Below are positions 10,362-21,814 of a stretch of 64,000 bases of DNA, piece by piece. Positions within the stretch are counted from its first letter, which is position 1. Every line of letters starts with the position of its first letter. The position numbers and the translations under genes were made by a program. The DNA is from Inia geoffrensis (lineage: Eukaryota > Chordata > Mammalia > Artiodactyla > Iniidae): positions 62,001-126,000 of the forward strand of contig CM070903.1 of NCBI GenBank assembly GCA_036417435.1. The letters are read 5' to 3'. Under the pieces are notes generated by a model. The model saw only the letters and a list, made by a program, of their open reading frames with translations, was not told the DNA's origin and made no database searches.

Positions 10362-10366
10362 ATGAC

Positions 10367-12310
10367 CACATGTCATTTGTGATCCTGGGACAAGGAAAGG
10401 TTTAACAAAGGGAACATGAATATGGACTCGAGTTAATAATAAACTATCAATATTTGTTCATTATTTGTGATGATTCTGTAGATAAAGATGGGAAAAATTA
10501 AAAGTCAAATAAGAAAAACCTATTGTAACAAACTGGAAATCAAGAGTAAATGGGTGATTTCTTTGTAGAAACACATTACCAAAATGGACCCTAAATTAAG
10601 GAAAACACAAAAAGACCAATTAACCACTGAGGAACCTCTTCCCCTACTGGTTATCCTATCATTGTTCCAGGCTTTCCCTCTCCCGGGACAGGGAAGAAAC
10701 AGGGACAGAGCTGTTTGGCAGCTCCCCTAATATCCGACCCCACCCAGTGTCTTCATCTCCCCCAGCCACGCCTACCCAGTGAGGACACCTGAGAAAGGAC
10801 CGGGGATTATTGATTCAGATGTGTCAACTAGGAATTTTTCTTTTCCCAGCGACTGGACACACTTACTGAAGTAAAATACATTAGTATTTATTGTTAAGGG
10901 TAGAAATAAATAAACACTTGCAAGTGGCAAGTTGAAGAATGGGTTTGGACCTGGCAGGTCCAGGGGCTTACACTGTCTCAGTGTGACCTTGCTTCTCTCC
11001 AAACCTCTGTCCCTCTCAGTGCCTTTGGGGGAACCCATTCACAGGCACAGGCTCTCTCACTGCACTTGGGCCGACAGCAGTTCTAGGCTGACAACCACTC
11101 ACCATCCATTTTCCGAGAAAGTTTCTCCTTTTCTTGGGTTCCAAGAAAAGTCATGGTTTTAAATGCCTTTGGTCTGGCTTGAGTTGCATTCTTACCCTTG
11201 ACCCATCACCAGAAGATGGAAAATGGGACTGGCTAGATGTGGGCTGTAAACCCATCTTAGAACTTGGGGTCATCCTTCTGGAACTGTCTGGACTGGAAGC
11301 AGGTGAGATGTAATTCCCAAAGGAAAACTGAGGCACCAGACTTGGGCCTGAGAACAGATGCTGGTTGGGAGAAAGCAGCAGATTCTATGTCAATCACAGC
11401 TCACTGCACAGCACAGAATCTGACACAAACGGAAGAAAGGGGTTCACTTAGGGTCAGGGGCTGCAGCGACTCATCCAGGGCTCTTACTGTCCTCCCAAGA
11501 CTGCAAGAAGTTCTTTCACTTGGTGAAAAGGCAGGAGTTGGTGGTGGTAAACTCAAGTCTCCTGCATTGGGCATCAGGTCCTCACACCTCAGAGGCTGGC
11601 CCAGAACAGCCCATGTGCCCTCAGAAGACACACACACCTCATTCCTGCCCCTGAGAGCTGGGAGCCCTTGAGCTATGCCATCTCCCTGGCCATATCAATT
11701 GCCCATCCCTGAAAGACAATACTGCTCCTTTTACAGTTTCTTCTCTCTCTTTTTCTAAGGGAAGAAACCAAATGCTAGTAGGGTGGTAAGGAAACTCTTG
11801 TGCAATGAGTAACTGGAGGCTCAAGAATTATTCCATGCCATGGAACCCATAATTGGCAGGCTTTCCAGAGCCCACACGGATGTATATGGCTCTCCAGGAC
11901 AATGCAGTCTCAGTGTGAACCTCCCATTGGGAGGTCCAGTTGCTCCCATATCGATTCTTAATGAGTATGCATGTCAAAAGTTTCCTACAACTGGAAGGCC
12001 AAAGGATTGCAGGGCCATGGTCTGTTGTAGGTTGTTGTGTCAGGGACACATTCAAATGTTAAGAGGATTATTACCTCTCTTGGCAATCTAGGAGGCTGTG
12101 AGGGGGAGGTCTTTCTCTCAACTACAAGGATGTTGGTAGTTGAAACTTCTCAAAGGAATGTCTACGCTGCCCAGGTAGCTGTTCCATTGCCCGGCAGCAT
12201 GGTCAGCTCAGTAATTGTACATGAGAGCCTGACAATGCCCAGGCTGGACGGGGCTAGAGGACCCTCAAGACGGCAGCATCCGGGGGCTGGCAGGTCACTG
12301 CACCCAGTCC
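10367..12310. repeat. Low-copy alpha sequence, no gene recognised
   Basis: Collinear with about 43090-45170. Includes conserved stretches such as 'ctcccgggacaggga', 'ggtttggacctggcaggtcc' and 'ctcagaggctggcccagaac'. Frames are broken by different small indels in the two copies, which argues against coding. I recognise no repeat family here; it may be ordinary subtelomeric single-copy DNA that was duplicated. Confidence 0.6.
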
Positions 12311-12411
12311 TGTATAAATGCACACATGTCCACTGAGTGCCCTCCTGTCTGGGCTGTGCTGGAACCTGGGGCTGCCCAGGCAGAGTAGGGCCAGCATCAC
12401 CCTTCCCAGGT
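12311..12411 (+). promoter_or_regulatory. Candidate TATA promoter and splice donor conserved in both alpha copies
   Basis: 'cctgtataaatg' at 12310-12321 is followed, about 90 bp on, by 'ttcccaggtaggag', a good splice-donor match (GT at 12410-12411). Alpha2 keeps both (TATA at 45171-45180, donor GT at 45270-45271). No acceptor or coding partner is recognised, so a transcript is only a possibility. Confidence 0.3.
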
Positions 12412-12666
12412 AGGAGGGCAGAAGGAAACCATGCATGACTTCTGACACCCTCCCCAATCCTTGACAGAGGTCGAGTTGGACACTAAACAGTCCGAGACAA
12501 GAACAGACATTTCATTCTTCTCTCAGAGCTCAGGACTGGGGGAGGGGAGGCCAGAAAACAGTTACTGACCTCCGCTCCCTGACTCCTGTTTGACACTGGG
12601 CAAATCCTACCCATCCTGGAGGCCTCAGAGAGGAGAATGGAAAGGCAGTGGAGGCCAGTTATGCTT

Positions 12667-12828
12667 AAACCTAACCCTAACCCTAAAGAACCCTAACCTC
12701 TAACCCTAACACCCTAAGCCCAGACCCCAAGACCCTCTACCCTGACTCTCCAACCCTGACCCCTGACCCTGACCCCTAAACCCTGACACTGACTCAAACC
12801 CCAGACCTAAACCCTAGCCGAGTGGATA
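12667..12828 (+). repeat. Interstitial degenerate telomere repeat (CCCTAA) island in alpha1
   Basis: Starts with perfect CCCTAA units after the conserved flank 'agttatgcttaaa', then decays into CCCTGA, CCCCAGA and CCCTCTA variants. It occupies the same duplicon position as 45535-45745 and 51713-51815. Confidence 0.92.
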
Positions 12829-12884
12829 CCGAGGGATGACAGTACTCTGGAATAAACCAAGGGATTCATGACCTTGCATTTAGC

Positions 12885-12990
12885 AACAGTTTCTTAGATC
12901 TGACACTAAAACACATGCAATAATAGAAAAAATAGATAAACTGGAGTTCCTCAAAACTACAAACCTTTGTGCATTAAAAGAGGCTATCCA
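12885..12990 (+). mobile_element. L1 ORF2 fragment at alpha1 right edge
   Basis: 'gataaactggagttcctc', 'aaaactacaaacctttgtgc' and 'ttaaaagaggctatcca' match L1 ORF2 near its 3' third and the paralog at 45.86-45.94 kb, where the L1 continues. Here it stops at the SINE. Confidence 0.85.
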
Positions 12991-13340
12991 GGGACTTCCC
13001 TGGTGTCTCAGTGGTTAGGAATCCACCTGCCAAAGCAGGGGACACGGGTTCGAGCCCTGGTCCAGGAAGATCCCACATGTTGCGGAGCAACTAAGCCCGT
13101 GCACCACAAATACTGAGCCTGCGCTCTACAGCCTGCGAGCCACAACTGCTGAGCCTGCTCTCTAGAGCCCGAGAGCCCCAACTACTGAAGCCCACATGCC
13201 TAGAGCCCGTGCTCTGCAACAAAAGAAGCCACCGCAATGAGAAGCCCACGCACCGCAACAAAGAGTAGCCCCTGCTCGCCGCAACTAGAGAAAGCCCGTA
13301 CACAGCAAAGACCCAATGCAGCCAAAAATAATTTTTTTAA
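12991..13340 (+). mobile_element. Long-form CHR-type SINE at a rearrangement junction
   Basis: Full long form starting 'gggacttccctggtgtctcag' and ending 'ccaatgcagccaaaaataa'. The left flank is the L1 end of block alpha and the right flank is the start of the 7.64-kb alpha segment. No target duplication matches, so the two flanks were not neighbours originally. Confidence 0.92.
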
Positions 13341-13640
13341 AAAAGAAATATATGGAAAAAACTCACTGTAGGGGATGGGGTAAAAGCTGCTGACCTAAGT
13401 TACCTTTGGAAATGAATGGAATCTATAGACTAAAGGCAAAATGGACTGTACACAAACAGAGGGCTCTATTTTATGAAGTTCTTTCCAGGATGTAGTAGCT
13501 AACAATTCTGAAACCTCTGCACATGTAATGTGGAAAGGAGCAATGCGTAAATAAATGGCAAGTGGTGGGAGCCAGGTTCCTTGCTGTGGGAGTGGCAAGT
13601 TACAGATAAGCAAGAGGAGAGCCTCTGCCCTCGTAATCTT
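13341..13640 (+). repeat. Partial alpha copy (alpha3)
   Basis: 'aaaaaactcactgtagg', 'ctgacctaagttacctttgg', 'agtagctaacaattctgaa' and 'gtggtgggagccaggttcc' align with 7636-7925 and 41873-42130 but with many more differences than those two have from each other. An older or faster-diverging copy. Confidence 0.8.
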
Positions 13641-13863
13641 GGACCTGGGCTTCCTGGGAGGATGCTGACTGGCCGGGGGAAACACGCAGATTTTCACGCT
13701 GGGAAGACCCTGCAGACATAGGAACTTCACACCCCATCTTTCCACCCATACCTGCTGAAAACACTCAGCCCTCCATGATCAGTCAATTGCAGCATTTAAG
13801 ACATTCTCACCCCAGGCAGATAAAGGAGCGTGAGGGTCTTGCTTACCTCTAAGCTGTCCCATT

Positions 13864-13959
13864 ATCCAGGCCCTGGGGGTGGAGCCAGGATGGGGGTTCC
13901 TGGGCCTCTGAATCCAGGCCCTGGGGGTGGAGCCAGGTTGGGGGTTCCTGGGCCTCTGA
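13864..13959 (+). repeat. Two tandem copies of a 48-bp GC-rich unit
   Basis: The unit begins 'atccaggccctgggggtgg' and ends 'ggttcctgggcctctga'. Copies at 13864-13911 and 13912-13959 differ at very few bases, so this is a recent duplication. Confidence 0.95.
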
Positions 13960-14574
13960 CCAGCAGGTGAGAGGAGGGAGGAAGACCGGTCTTGAGGACA
14001 GAGGTTCCCTCAAGTCTGTGAGCCCAGGAGCCCCCATGGGGCTCATTCCCAGTGAGGACATGGGTGGGGCCTGCAGTGGTTCTCTGTTCCCCCTGGCCAC
14101 TTTGATGAAGCCATGGCAGCACTGGGCCCAGACGTCTCCTGGCGGTGTCTCAAACTCTGACACAGCGGTTTTACAAAGGAACAGGAGAATGGAGCTGAGC
14201 CCCTGACGGCCACTCCTTTCTGGCTCTGAGTTCCTTCAACAGGACGGCAGTCACCTGCATGTAGTCTGCTGTGACCTACCTGCCCCCACTGGCCTTTCCT
14301 CTCCCTCCCTGGGATGATTCCCATGACATTTCCAGCCTGGACCCCTCTCCCAGGCCAGGCGCCTCTGTCCAGCCACTGCACCCCCATCTCACCTTGGGGG
14401 CTAACAGGGCCCTCAGAGGACTGGGATCCTGCAGCTCCCCACACCCAGGAGCAGCCCCACCTTCTCAGGTTGCTGAGCCCAGGCACCGGGTATAACGGAG
14501 CAGGACCCTATGGGGCCTTCCCAGGACAGACGCCTCCTCCACAACCTCTGCTATAGGTCCTCTCTGAAGTACCT
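13960..14574. other. GC-rich unassigned DNA
   Basis: No recognised gene or repeat. Open frames on both strands are proline/glycine/serine-rich and overlap each other, as expected from GC-rich non-coding DNA. Confidence 0.5.
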
Positions 14575-14935
14575 GGATAACAGTGTCTGATGCATGCTTC
14601 CTCCACCACCAACTACTTGATGACCATGAACAGGTAGCCCCAGAGCTTCTGGCGCCTAAGAATCTATAACGTTAACGGCCTGTTACCTCACCATCAGCCA
14701 GAGAGTTGTGCGCCAGCTGATCACATACCCTGCGACACCCCCCCCCTCCTTAAACTGGCCTTTAAAATGCTTTGCTGAAATCCCTCAGGGAGTTCGGGCT
14801 TTTAGAGCACAAGCCGCCCGTCCTCTTTGTATTGGCGCTTGTACAATTAAAGTTGCACTTTCCTTCACCACACCCGGTGTCAGTAGACTGGCTTTACTGC
14901 ACTCGGGCAAGCTGACCCAAGTGATTCGGTAATAC
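14575..14935 (+). mobile_element. ERV class I-type LTR (3' part clear, 5' edge uncertain)
   Basis: 'cctccttaaactggcctttaaaatg' is TATA-like, 'gtacaattaaagttgc' carries ATTAAA, followed by 'accacacccggtgtcag', 'gcaagctgacccaag' and a terminal 'gtgattcggtaa', the usual promoter, polyadenylation and U5 order of gammaretrovirus-like LTRs. No internal proviral sequence is seen next to it, so probably solo. Confidence 0.65.
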
Positions 14936-15507
14936 TGGGTCCTCCCAGGCTCCCACTCTCCTTGTGCCCCGGTGACTGTCAGCTCCTCCTCCAGAGTCTG
15001 TGGCCAGTTCCCACACTAATTCCCCCCTACGCCCACAGCCCTGGCCCAAGCCCAATCTGGTGCCCGGTTCCACCATCAGGCCTGACAAAGCTCCCTGACC
15101 ACATGGTGCGTCTCACATCCCACCCCAACCTGGTCTTTCTGAAGCATAAATGAGACTGACTCTCTCCCACCTGTAATCCCCCAAATGTTTCCCCACTTTC
15201 ACTAGGGTATCTGCCGGGAGAGACATCTGCCAAGGCCCTGAGAGTCCCTGGCATCCCCACTAGGCTGCTGGCTCCTGAGCTCCCTGACAATGAGCACCTC
15301 AGCATGCTGGGAGACACGGCAGGAAACCCCAGAACTGCTCACCTCAGGACGGGGCAAGCACTGCCACGGCCTGATCAGAGAGAGCAGAGAAGGGGTCCCC
15401 AGCTGGGACACAAACTCTGCACGAGTGGCCTCTCCTTGAGCCATTACATCACCTCGTGTGACTTGAGGGAAGGAAGGATCGAAGCACACTTGGTTCCTAA
15501 GGAGGAT
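14936..15507. other. Unassigned GC-rich DNA
   Basis: Between an LTR and an MLT1-type LTR. No recognised gene. Open frames overlap on both strands and lack conserved motifs. Confidence 0.5.
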
Positions 15508-15846
15508 GGTATAGGCTCAGTCAGGTCCCCCCAAATTCACATGCTGAATCCCTAACCCCCAGGACCCCAGGATGTGGCTGTATTTGGAGATGGGATTTTT
15601 AAAGAGGTGATCAAGGTAAAAATGAGGTCAGTAGGGTGGATCCTAATCCAATAGAATTGATGTCCTACAAGAAGAGATTGGGACACAGGGGGAGACCATG
15701 TGAGGACCTGGGGAGAAGATGGCTGTCTAAGCACCACGTAGAGAGGCCTCAGGAGAAGCCAGCCTGCACACACCTTGATCTCCGACAGCATCCAGGACTG
15801 GGAGATAGGTCTGTAATTCAAGCTGCCCTGTCTGTGCTATTTGTTA
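15508..15846 (+). mobile_element. MLT1-type MaLR LTR
   Basis: 'cccccaaattcacatgctgaatccctaacccccagg', 'tgtatttggagatgggattttta', 'ggtggatcctaatccaata', 'agaagagattgggacac', 'aggcctcaggagaagccagcc', 'caccttgatctccg' and 'tgtaattcaagctgccc' follow the MLT1 consensus order as I remember it. Diverged and non-functional. Confidence 0.8.
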
Positions 15847-16741
15847 CGGTGGTCCTGAGCAGACTCAGACGCAGGGTAACTCAGGGCTCAGACTGGACAG
15901 AACCCACTCTCCATCCCCCTGTACGTGAGTTACAGGAGCCCCAGGAACTGAGGAGGGAGTCCCTGACGGGAGGCACAAGATAGAAGATTTTAGGCATAAC
16001 AAGACTGCATTCACATTAAACGTGCCTGATCTACATTCACACGAGATGGTTTTGTCCTGCAGGTACATCAGCAACTTCAGTGTGAACTGCAGATCTTTGG
16101 CTTCCCCACCTCCACTGAGAGCATTAGCTTCACTATAGGATTTCCAGAACCACAGAGCATCGAAGCTTCACAGGACCCAGAGTGCGTGCGCTAGCATCCA
16201 GGCGACCCTCACAGCAGAGCCGCCCAGCTGCCCATCAGAACCCATTTTCCTTTTACCTGTTCACGGCTACCCTGCACCTCCCAGGCTGCCCACCCCTCGC
16301 AGCTGGTGCGCAGTGTCTTCGTGTTACCAAGGGGGAGGGTTGGAGGTGGTGAGGGCCTTGACCAGCCTGCATCCTAGGACGGAGGGCATGATGCCCACCT
16401 GGTCACCCCACACTGCTGGTTGGAGCCCTCTCCTGGAAGCAGGGAAAAGAAGCAAGGGGCACAGAGCCTGGGACCTGACACCCACCTGCCCTGGACTCTC
16501 ACAAGAAAGGGACAAAGATATCATGAGCTTCGGCCCATATTTGGGAGACACTCTGTTCCAGCAACAAAGTGCTTTTAAGGCACTTTTAAGGTGCTTTACA
16601 AACCCCGCCCCAGCTACCACAGAAAGTCAGGCTCAATTTCATCACACTTTTCTCAAACCGCAACTCACGGTGAGACCACCACTCAGGTGATGGTGCTTCA
16701 GAGCAGCCCCTTTAAAAGATCCCTGGAGTTCCGCTCTCCCA
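15847..16741. other. Unassigned intergenic DNA
   Basis: About 0.9 kb with no repeat or gene recognised. It ends in 'ccgctctcccag', which would serve as a splice acceptor for the protein-like segment that follows. Confidence 0.45.
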
Positions 16742-17074
16742 GCCCCGCCTTCAGTGTAAGGGAGACGTTTCCTTGACAACCTTGACAAACCTGCTCAGTT
16801 TCCTTAACAACCAAGCTTGGGAATCTCCCAAAGCCTTCTTCAAACATTCCTATTCTAGGCTGGATGAGCCTAAAGTGACAGTGCTGTCATTATGTGCCCG
16901 AGAGCGATTCCTCCAAGCCTGTATTTATTGGTTACATGATGCTATTGATGATGAAATCCCAGAAGAGCCAGCTTTGCAATATAACCACTTCTGGACTCGG
17001 CACTGGGTCCCTCTGCAGGGACAGAGTGGAGTGGCTGCTTCCACGGGCCCCGTGGTGGAAGGGCTCACCTAATG
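16742..17074 (+). pseudogene. Protein-like open segment, possible exon or retrocopy fragment
   Basis: From about 16742 to a TAA at 17070-17072 one frame stays open. Its first two thirds look like real protein: amphipathic, with Trp, Cys, His and acidic residues ('LTNLLSFLNNQAWESP', 'LDEPKVTVLSLCARERF', 'LQACIYWLHDAIDDEIPEE'). The last 25 residues look random. Upstream the frame is closed by a TAA at 16713, with an acceptor-like 'ctctcccag' ending at 16742. No start ATG, no clear donor, and no coding neighbours. I do not recognise the family firmly; it faintly recalls the C-terminal part of spastizin (ZFYVE26), but that is a guess. Confidence 0.4.
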
Positions 17075-17205
17075 CAGCCAGGACTTCATCCTTTCCAGGT
17101 GATTTCAGGGTCCTCACCCTGCCCAGACCCCATCCACATTGCTGCTGTCTGTGCCAGTTCATACGGGACCTTGGTAATCTCCTAAAATGAGGGGTATTTT
17201 ATACA

Positions 17206-17636
17206 CAGATAATGGGTTGAATGCTGGCCCCAAAAGATGTGTTCCCCCCCCAGAACACGTGAAAAGGACCATATCTGGGAAAAGGGTCTTTGTATATGTA
17301 GTTAAGGATCTCGAGGTGAGGTCATCTTGGGTTAGGATGACCCTCAATCCAATTGAGAGAGTCCTTATGAGAGACACAAGGAGAAACACAGACACAGAGG
17401 AGAAGCCACGTGAAGACAGAGGCAGAGACGGGAGGGATGCAGCCACAAGCCTGGGGACGCCTGGAGTCCCCAAGAGCGGGAAAACGCAGAAAGAACACGA
17501 TCCTGGAGCCTCTGGAGGGGCTTCCATCCTGAAACACCTTGATCTCAGATGTCTGGTTTCCAGGACTTGGGGGGGATGAATTCCTGTTGTTTTAAACCAC
17601 CCAGCTTGTTGTCACTTGTTACAGAAGCCACAGAGC
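17206..17636 (+). mobile_element. MLT1/MaLR-type LTR
   Basis: 'gggttgaatgctggcccc', 'gggtctttgtatatgtagtt', 'ctcgaggtgaggtcatc', 'cctcaatccaattgagag', 'aagccacgtgaagacagagg', 'caccttgatctcagatg', 'tgttgttttaaaccaccc' and 'gtcacttgttacagaag' follow the MaLR order. This is a different subfamily from the copy at 15.5 kb. Confidence 0.8.
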
Positions 17637-20600
17637 GGTCACCCAGACCCTGCTCTGTAGGATCCTGGAAGTTCAGGTCTCACTAAGGTCGACAGAAGCT
17701 GGATTGCAGAGCCCTTAGAGTCAGCACTGGGGCCCAGAAAACCTAAAGCAGTGGCTGGACACCAGAATGTTGAGGGGTCAGTTGGAAGCCCATCACTGAG
17801 GCTACCGGCTGCACACGGCCTCCCCAGGTTTTTACACCTGTACCTGTTGGGGATAAGTATTTCCACACTGATTCAGGACTTCTGATGTCACCCTTCACGT
17901 TGCTAATTAAGAACCCACCAGTTACACAGATGAAAACCCAGGGCACTTGCTCCAGCAGTAAACAATTCTGAAATTGGTCAGAGGTGGGGAATCGTCTCCC
18001 ATGCAGCCAGCAGCCCCCCGCACCCGCCCCGCAAGGAGCATCCTCATTGCAAAGCTGGGGTACCGTGCCGAGGCGTCTGTGAGTAAAGGTGCGCTGAGCC
18101 CCAGGCCAGCTGCTGCTGAACTGTTCCCACCCTTCGCAGGTAAAACACTTGAATGTGTGCAAGGACTTGAAAGCCTAGAGGAAAGGGCTTGGAGTCACAT
18201 CAGCCACAGCACGCAGGCCGAGTTGGTGCCCACAGGCCAGCCAGGAGCAAGGCCCACGGAGCACGGACACTCCTGTCAGACTCAAGGTGACCTCTGGAGC
18301 CAGCACAGAGGCCCGGCCTCTCTGTGGGCAGGTGAACCCACACTGCACAGGCCCTGGTGCAGTGCCTGTTCCGCGTGGTCAGCTGGGTGCACACGGGTCA
18401 GCCAGTGTCTGTGTGTTTCAGCCTGTAACCACAGACCACACTGTCCTGCTCTGCTCACAAGAGCGAGGTCAATGGAGGGAAAACAGGGATGGGAACAAAG
18501 CCGGGTCATGGTCCAGCTGGGTGAGAAAGGGTCCAAGGAGCGAGAACCCAGCTGCCCTTGCCTGGTGAGCCGAGAGCTGACGTCCACCCTGTGGGCAGCC
18601 CCTCTCCACACGTCCCGAGGTAAGGCTGCATTTCCTGCACCCTGGGGCAGGGTCATGCCTGTGTATACAGCAGGATGCACAGCAGTGCACGCAGCAGGCC
18701 TGATGCCTGCCCTTGCCACGTACTTGGGGGCTTGCTGAGGGTGGAACATCCCGACAGGACACGGGCCGACCCCGGGGAGGATGTAGGGGTGAAGCATTTG
18801 GGAGACTCTGGAGGGGATCCTCACCTGTCTGCACAGGTGGACTGAGGACACAGACCAAGGGTGGGCAGGCGGGGAGCCCAGGAAGGGTCCTGGGTCATCC
18901 CTGAGGCTGGAGAAGGGGTGTGGAGCTGGGGGTGACGGCGGTGGGCACGAGGGGCTGATCGCCGGACAGTGTGGAGGCACCATCGGAGGCAGCAGGGAAG
19001 GTGAAGACTGTGCCGGGTGGGAGGACGGAGAGACCTGCAGGCGGTACTTTAGGGCGGGATCAGGGCTGCTCCCTGCAGGGCGGCGGCTCCTAGCCACGTG
19101 CCGCTGAAAGCTCCTGGTGTCCCGCCAGACCCCAGCCTGGAAGAGAAAGGAAACCCGGTCTATGCTACTGAAAACACCAGTGCGGGACGTTTGCTGTCCT
19201 CTTCATCTGCCGGTGAAACGGGCACATTGAAGTGGAGAGTGACGGGGTGGAGGTGGGAAATGTGGGTGCTCGGAGCCTGGCGAGGAGGGTTCCTGAGGGG
19301 GTGAGGCCACAGGGCACAGGAGGGGGCCGGGGGGACGGGCAGGGGGACGGGCAGTGCGTGTCCGGCGCTGGAGCACGTGCATCCTCGCTCGGGCCGGTCC
19401 CCCCCTCCCCCGAAGGCTGTGTCTACTAACACAGAGCCCCCTGGAAGGGGGTTTTCTGTGTGGCTGGTTCACTGAAGCTAGGTGTCTGTGGGCACATGGG
19501 CCCGTCTGCATTCCCCGTGAAGACACTGTTCTCTCCGGGGAAATGAGGTAGACACTCAGTCCCCGGTCTGCGGATGGTCTAGTGCTCTGGGTGTCTTGTC
19601 TCTTCTTGGGGGTCACTGGGGCTTTATCCGCACTCCGTGGGGTACAGGAGGGGAGGGATGCCCATGCCCTGGTCTCACTGTGCCTGGGCTTCTGGGGAGG
19701 AACTCTCTGGCCCACATGTTCACAGGCCTCAGTCACCCCTGTTCGACACCCCCCTCCAGAGACTCGGCAAGAGGACCTGCCCCGTGAAACGGGGCGCCTG
19801 GGTCGGGGGGGCTTGTGGGTCCCTTCTCAGATGGCCACACTCAGGCCTCGGGGTGGCTGCGGTGGCCTGTGACCGCTCGCCAAGTCACCATGCTGCTGTG
19901 GCTCCTTTCTGGGGCCTGAGATGCCCCAGGGGTGGCTGGGGGAGTGGGGGAGGTTGCTGTGACGGGGAACTGTGGGACGGGGGTCCTGGGCCCTGGGTCC
20001 CTCACCGAGGAGGAGAGGGGGTCATGCCCAGAGAGTGGGAGGCCGGTGACGGTCCTGGGTGTCAGCAGGCACAGTGCCGCGCCCCGCAGGCCGGGTGTGG
20101 GATTCCTGTGGCCCCGGCACAGAACACCAGATGGGGGGCGGGGTTGGGACAGGGGACGCTTCCTCTCAGGCCTGGAGCCCGAGGACAAGGTGCTGGGGGC
20201 CCGCTCCTCCGTGGGTTCTGGGGTCAGTCGGTCCCAGGCCACCCAGCCCCGTCTCCGTCTCTGCCATGACATCGCCTTCTCCCCTGTGTGTCTGGGTCCA
20301 AATGCCCCCCATGAGGACTCCTGCACACAGGTCAATGACCTCGGCTCACCCCGGGCAGCTCTGCGGTGGCCCATCTTCACACAAAGTCCCATTCTGAGGT
20401 CCCGGGGAGTCCATCGTCCGCGGCCTCTTGAGGTGACAATCCTCGTGGTCGACACAGCTCGTGGGGGCATGTGGGTCCCCCAGGCCGGAATCCAGGAGCC
20501 TCATGGAGGACACGGTGTTCTGACTCAGGGAGGACGGACGGACGGGCAGAAGGGTGAGGGAGGCCAAGGGGTGGTCAGCCCTGCCCTCCGGGGAGGGGGG

Positions 20601-20690
20601 AGTCTCTAGAGGGCCAGGCCAGAGCTGGCGGGGGGACACGGCGGTCAGAGGCGGGCGGCCTGGGCTGTGACGGGCGGGGTCGCTTAGGGC
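17637..20690. other. 3 kb GC-rich stretch, no gene recognised
   Basis: Long open frames occur on both strands (for example 17974-18738 plus, 18282-19097 minus, 19637-20269 plus, 19841-20470 minus), but they overlap in antisense, are low-complexity Pro/Gly/Arg/Ser-rich and show no domain I recognise. That is typical of GC-rich subtelomeric DNA, where stops are rare. No complete promoter/exon chain is visible. A non-coding transcript or an unrecognised exon cannot be excluded. Confidence 0.5.
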
Positions 20691-21814
20691 AACCATAACC
20701 CAGTCCCAGCCCTAATGCTGACCCTTCAAAGCACCAACACCAAGCCACATCTAATCAAGTCACACAAATACATTATGAGAAAGAACAGTACACCAGTATA
20801 CCTTAGAAATATGAACGCAAGAATCCTCCACAAAATTAGAACAACATGGAGCCAACAGAACATTAAATGGATGATGCCATAAGCAAGTATCTCTACACCG
20901 GAAATGTCAGGGTGTTCAACATATTAAACCTAAGCAATGTACTGAAGAACTACGAAGAAGTGAAGTAAAAGCACACGATCCTATCAATTACTGCAGGAAA
21001 AGCTATAATCAAAATCCAGTGCTATTTCATGATACAAGCACTCAAGAAAGTAGGAGTAAAAGGAAGTTTGTTCCATATGAAAAAGATTAGTATACAAAGC
21101 CACAGCAAACACCATGCTCAATGTTAAAAACTGAAAGATTTACTCCTGAAATCAGGAGCAAGGCCAGGAAGCTGGCCTCCACCGCTGATAATAGTGTACT
21201 GGAAGTTCCACCCAGAGGTTTGAGGGAAGAAACAAAAGGCATCCATATGTGAATGGAAAAATTAAAACTGTGTCTATTCACAGAACACAGATCACACCAT
21301 CTTATATATAAAACTTCTTATAACAACAAAAAATTATTTGACTAATCAGTAATTCGGCAGTTATAGAAAAAAATATCAATTCACAAAAATCTATCTTATA
21401 CATATATACTAGCAATAAATAATCTGAAAAAGAACTTATGAAAACAATTCCATTTTAAATAGTGTCAACATTAATATTTAGGAATATGTTTAATCAAGAT
21501 ACAAGACTCGCTTTTCTGTATGCAAAGCTGTCTGTACGTTTGAAATTACTGGAAAGTCAAGTGTTCTTCAAAACACCATGTCAAAACCATGCCAGGAAGG
21601 CAGAGGAAACATCAAACTTCCATACAGAGGCCAAGCCTCACCCAGATCCAGTTCACCCCAAGTCCACATGTCATTTAGAGGCACTGTGGAAAGACTTATT
21701 AGGACTTCCCAATATGAAGGACTTCCCTTTCTTCCCTGTTGTGGATGACTTGGATGTGGTAGGAACAGCGGGATTTTGGAAGTTCAATTTTCCACATCAT
21801 TCCAACAAAAAAAA

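Larger units (their letters stand above)
6178..12990 (+). repeat. Subtelomeric duplicon block alpha, copy 1
   Basis: Collinear with 40.26-45.95 kb (alpha2). Shared order: L1 ORF2/3' tail, an LTR, low-copy sequence, a TATA-bearing stretch, a CCCTAA-rich island and an L1 fragment. Over about 235 aligned bases from 7737 (against about 41960) I count 11 mismatches by eye. Copy 1 carries five SINEs and one LTR that copy 2 lacks, with empty sites visible in copy 2. Copy 2 has one private SINE and about 118 bp near 45.0 kb that copy 1 lacks. The duplication therefore predates those insertions. No coding gene is recognised inside. Confidence 0.9.

Noticed and set aside
17974..20609. Long frames of 200-270 residues on both strands
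   Set aside because: They overlap in antisense, are Pro/Gly/Arg/Ser-rich, and show no domain, start context or exon structure. They are expected where GC content is high.
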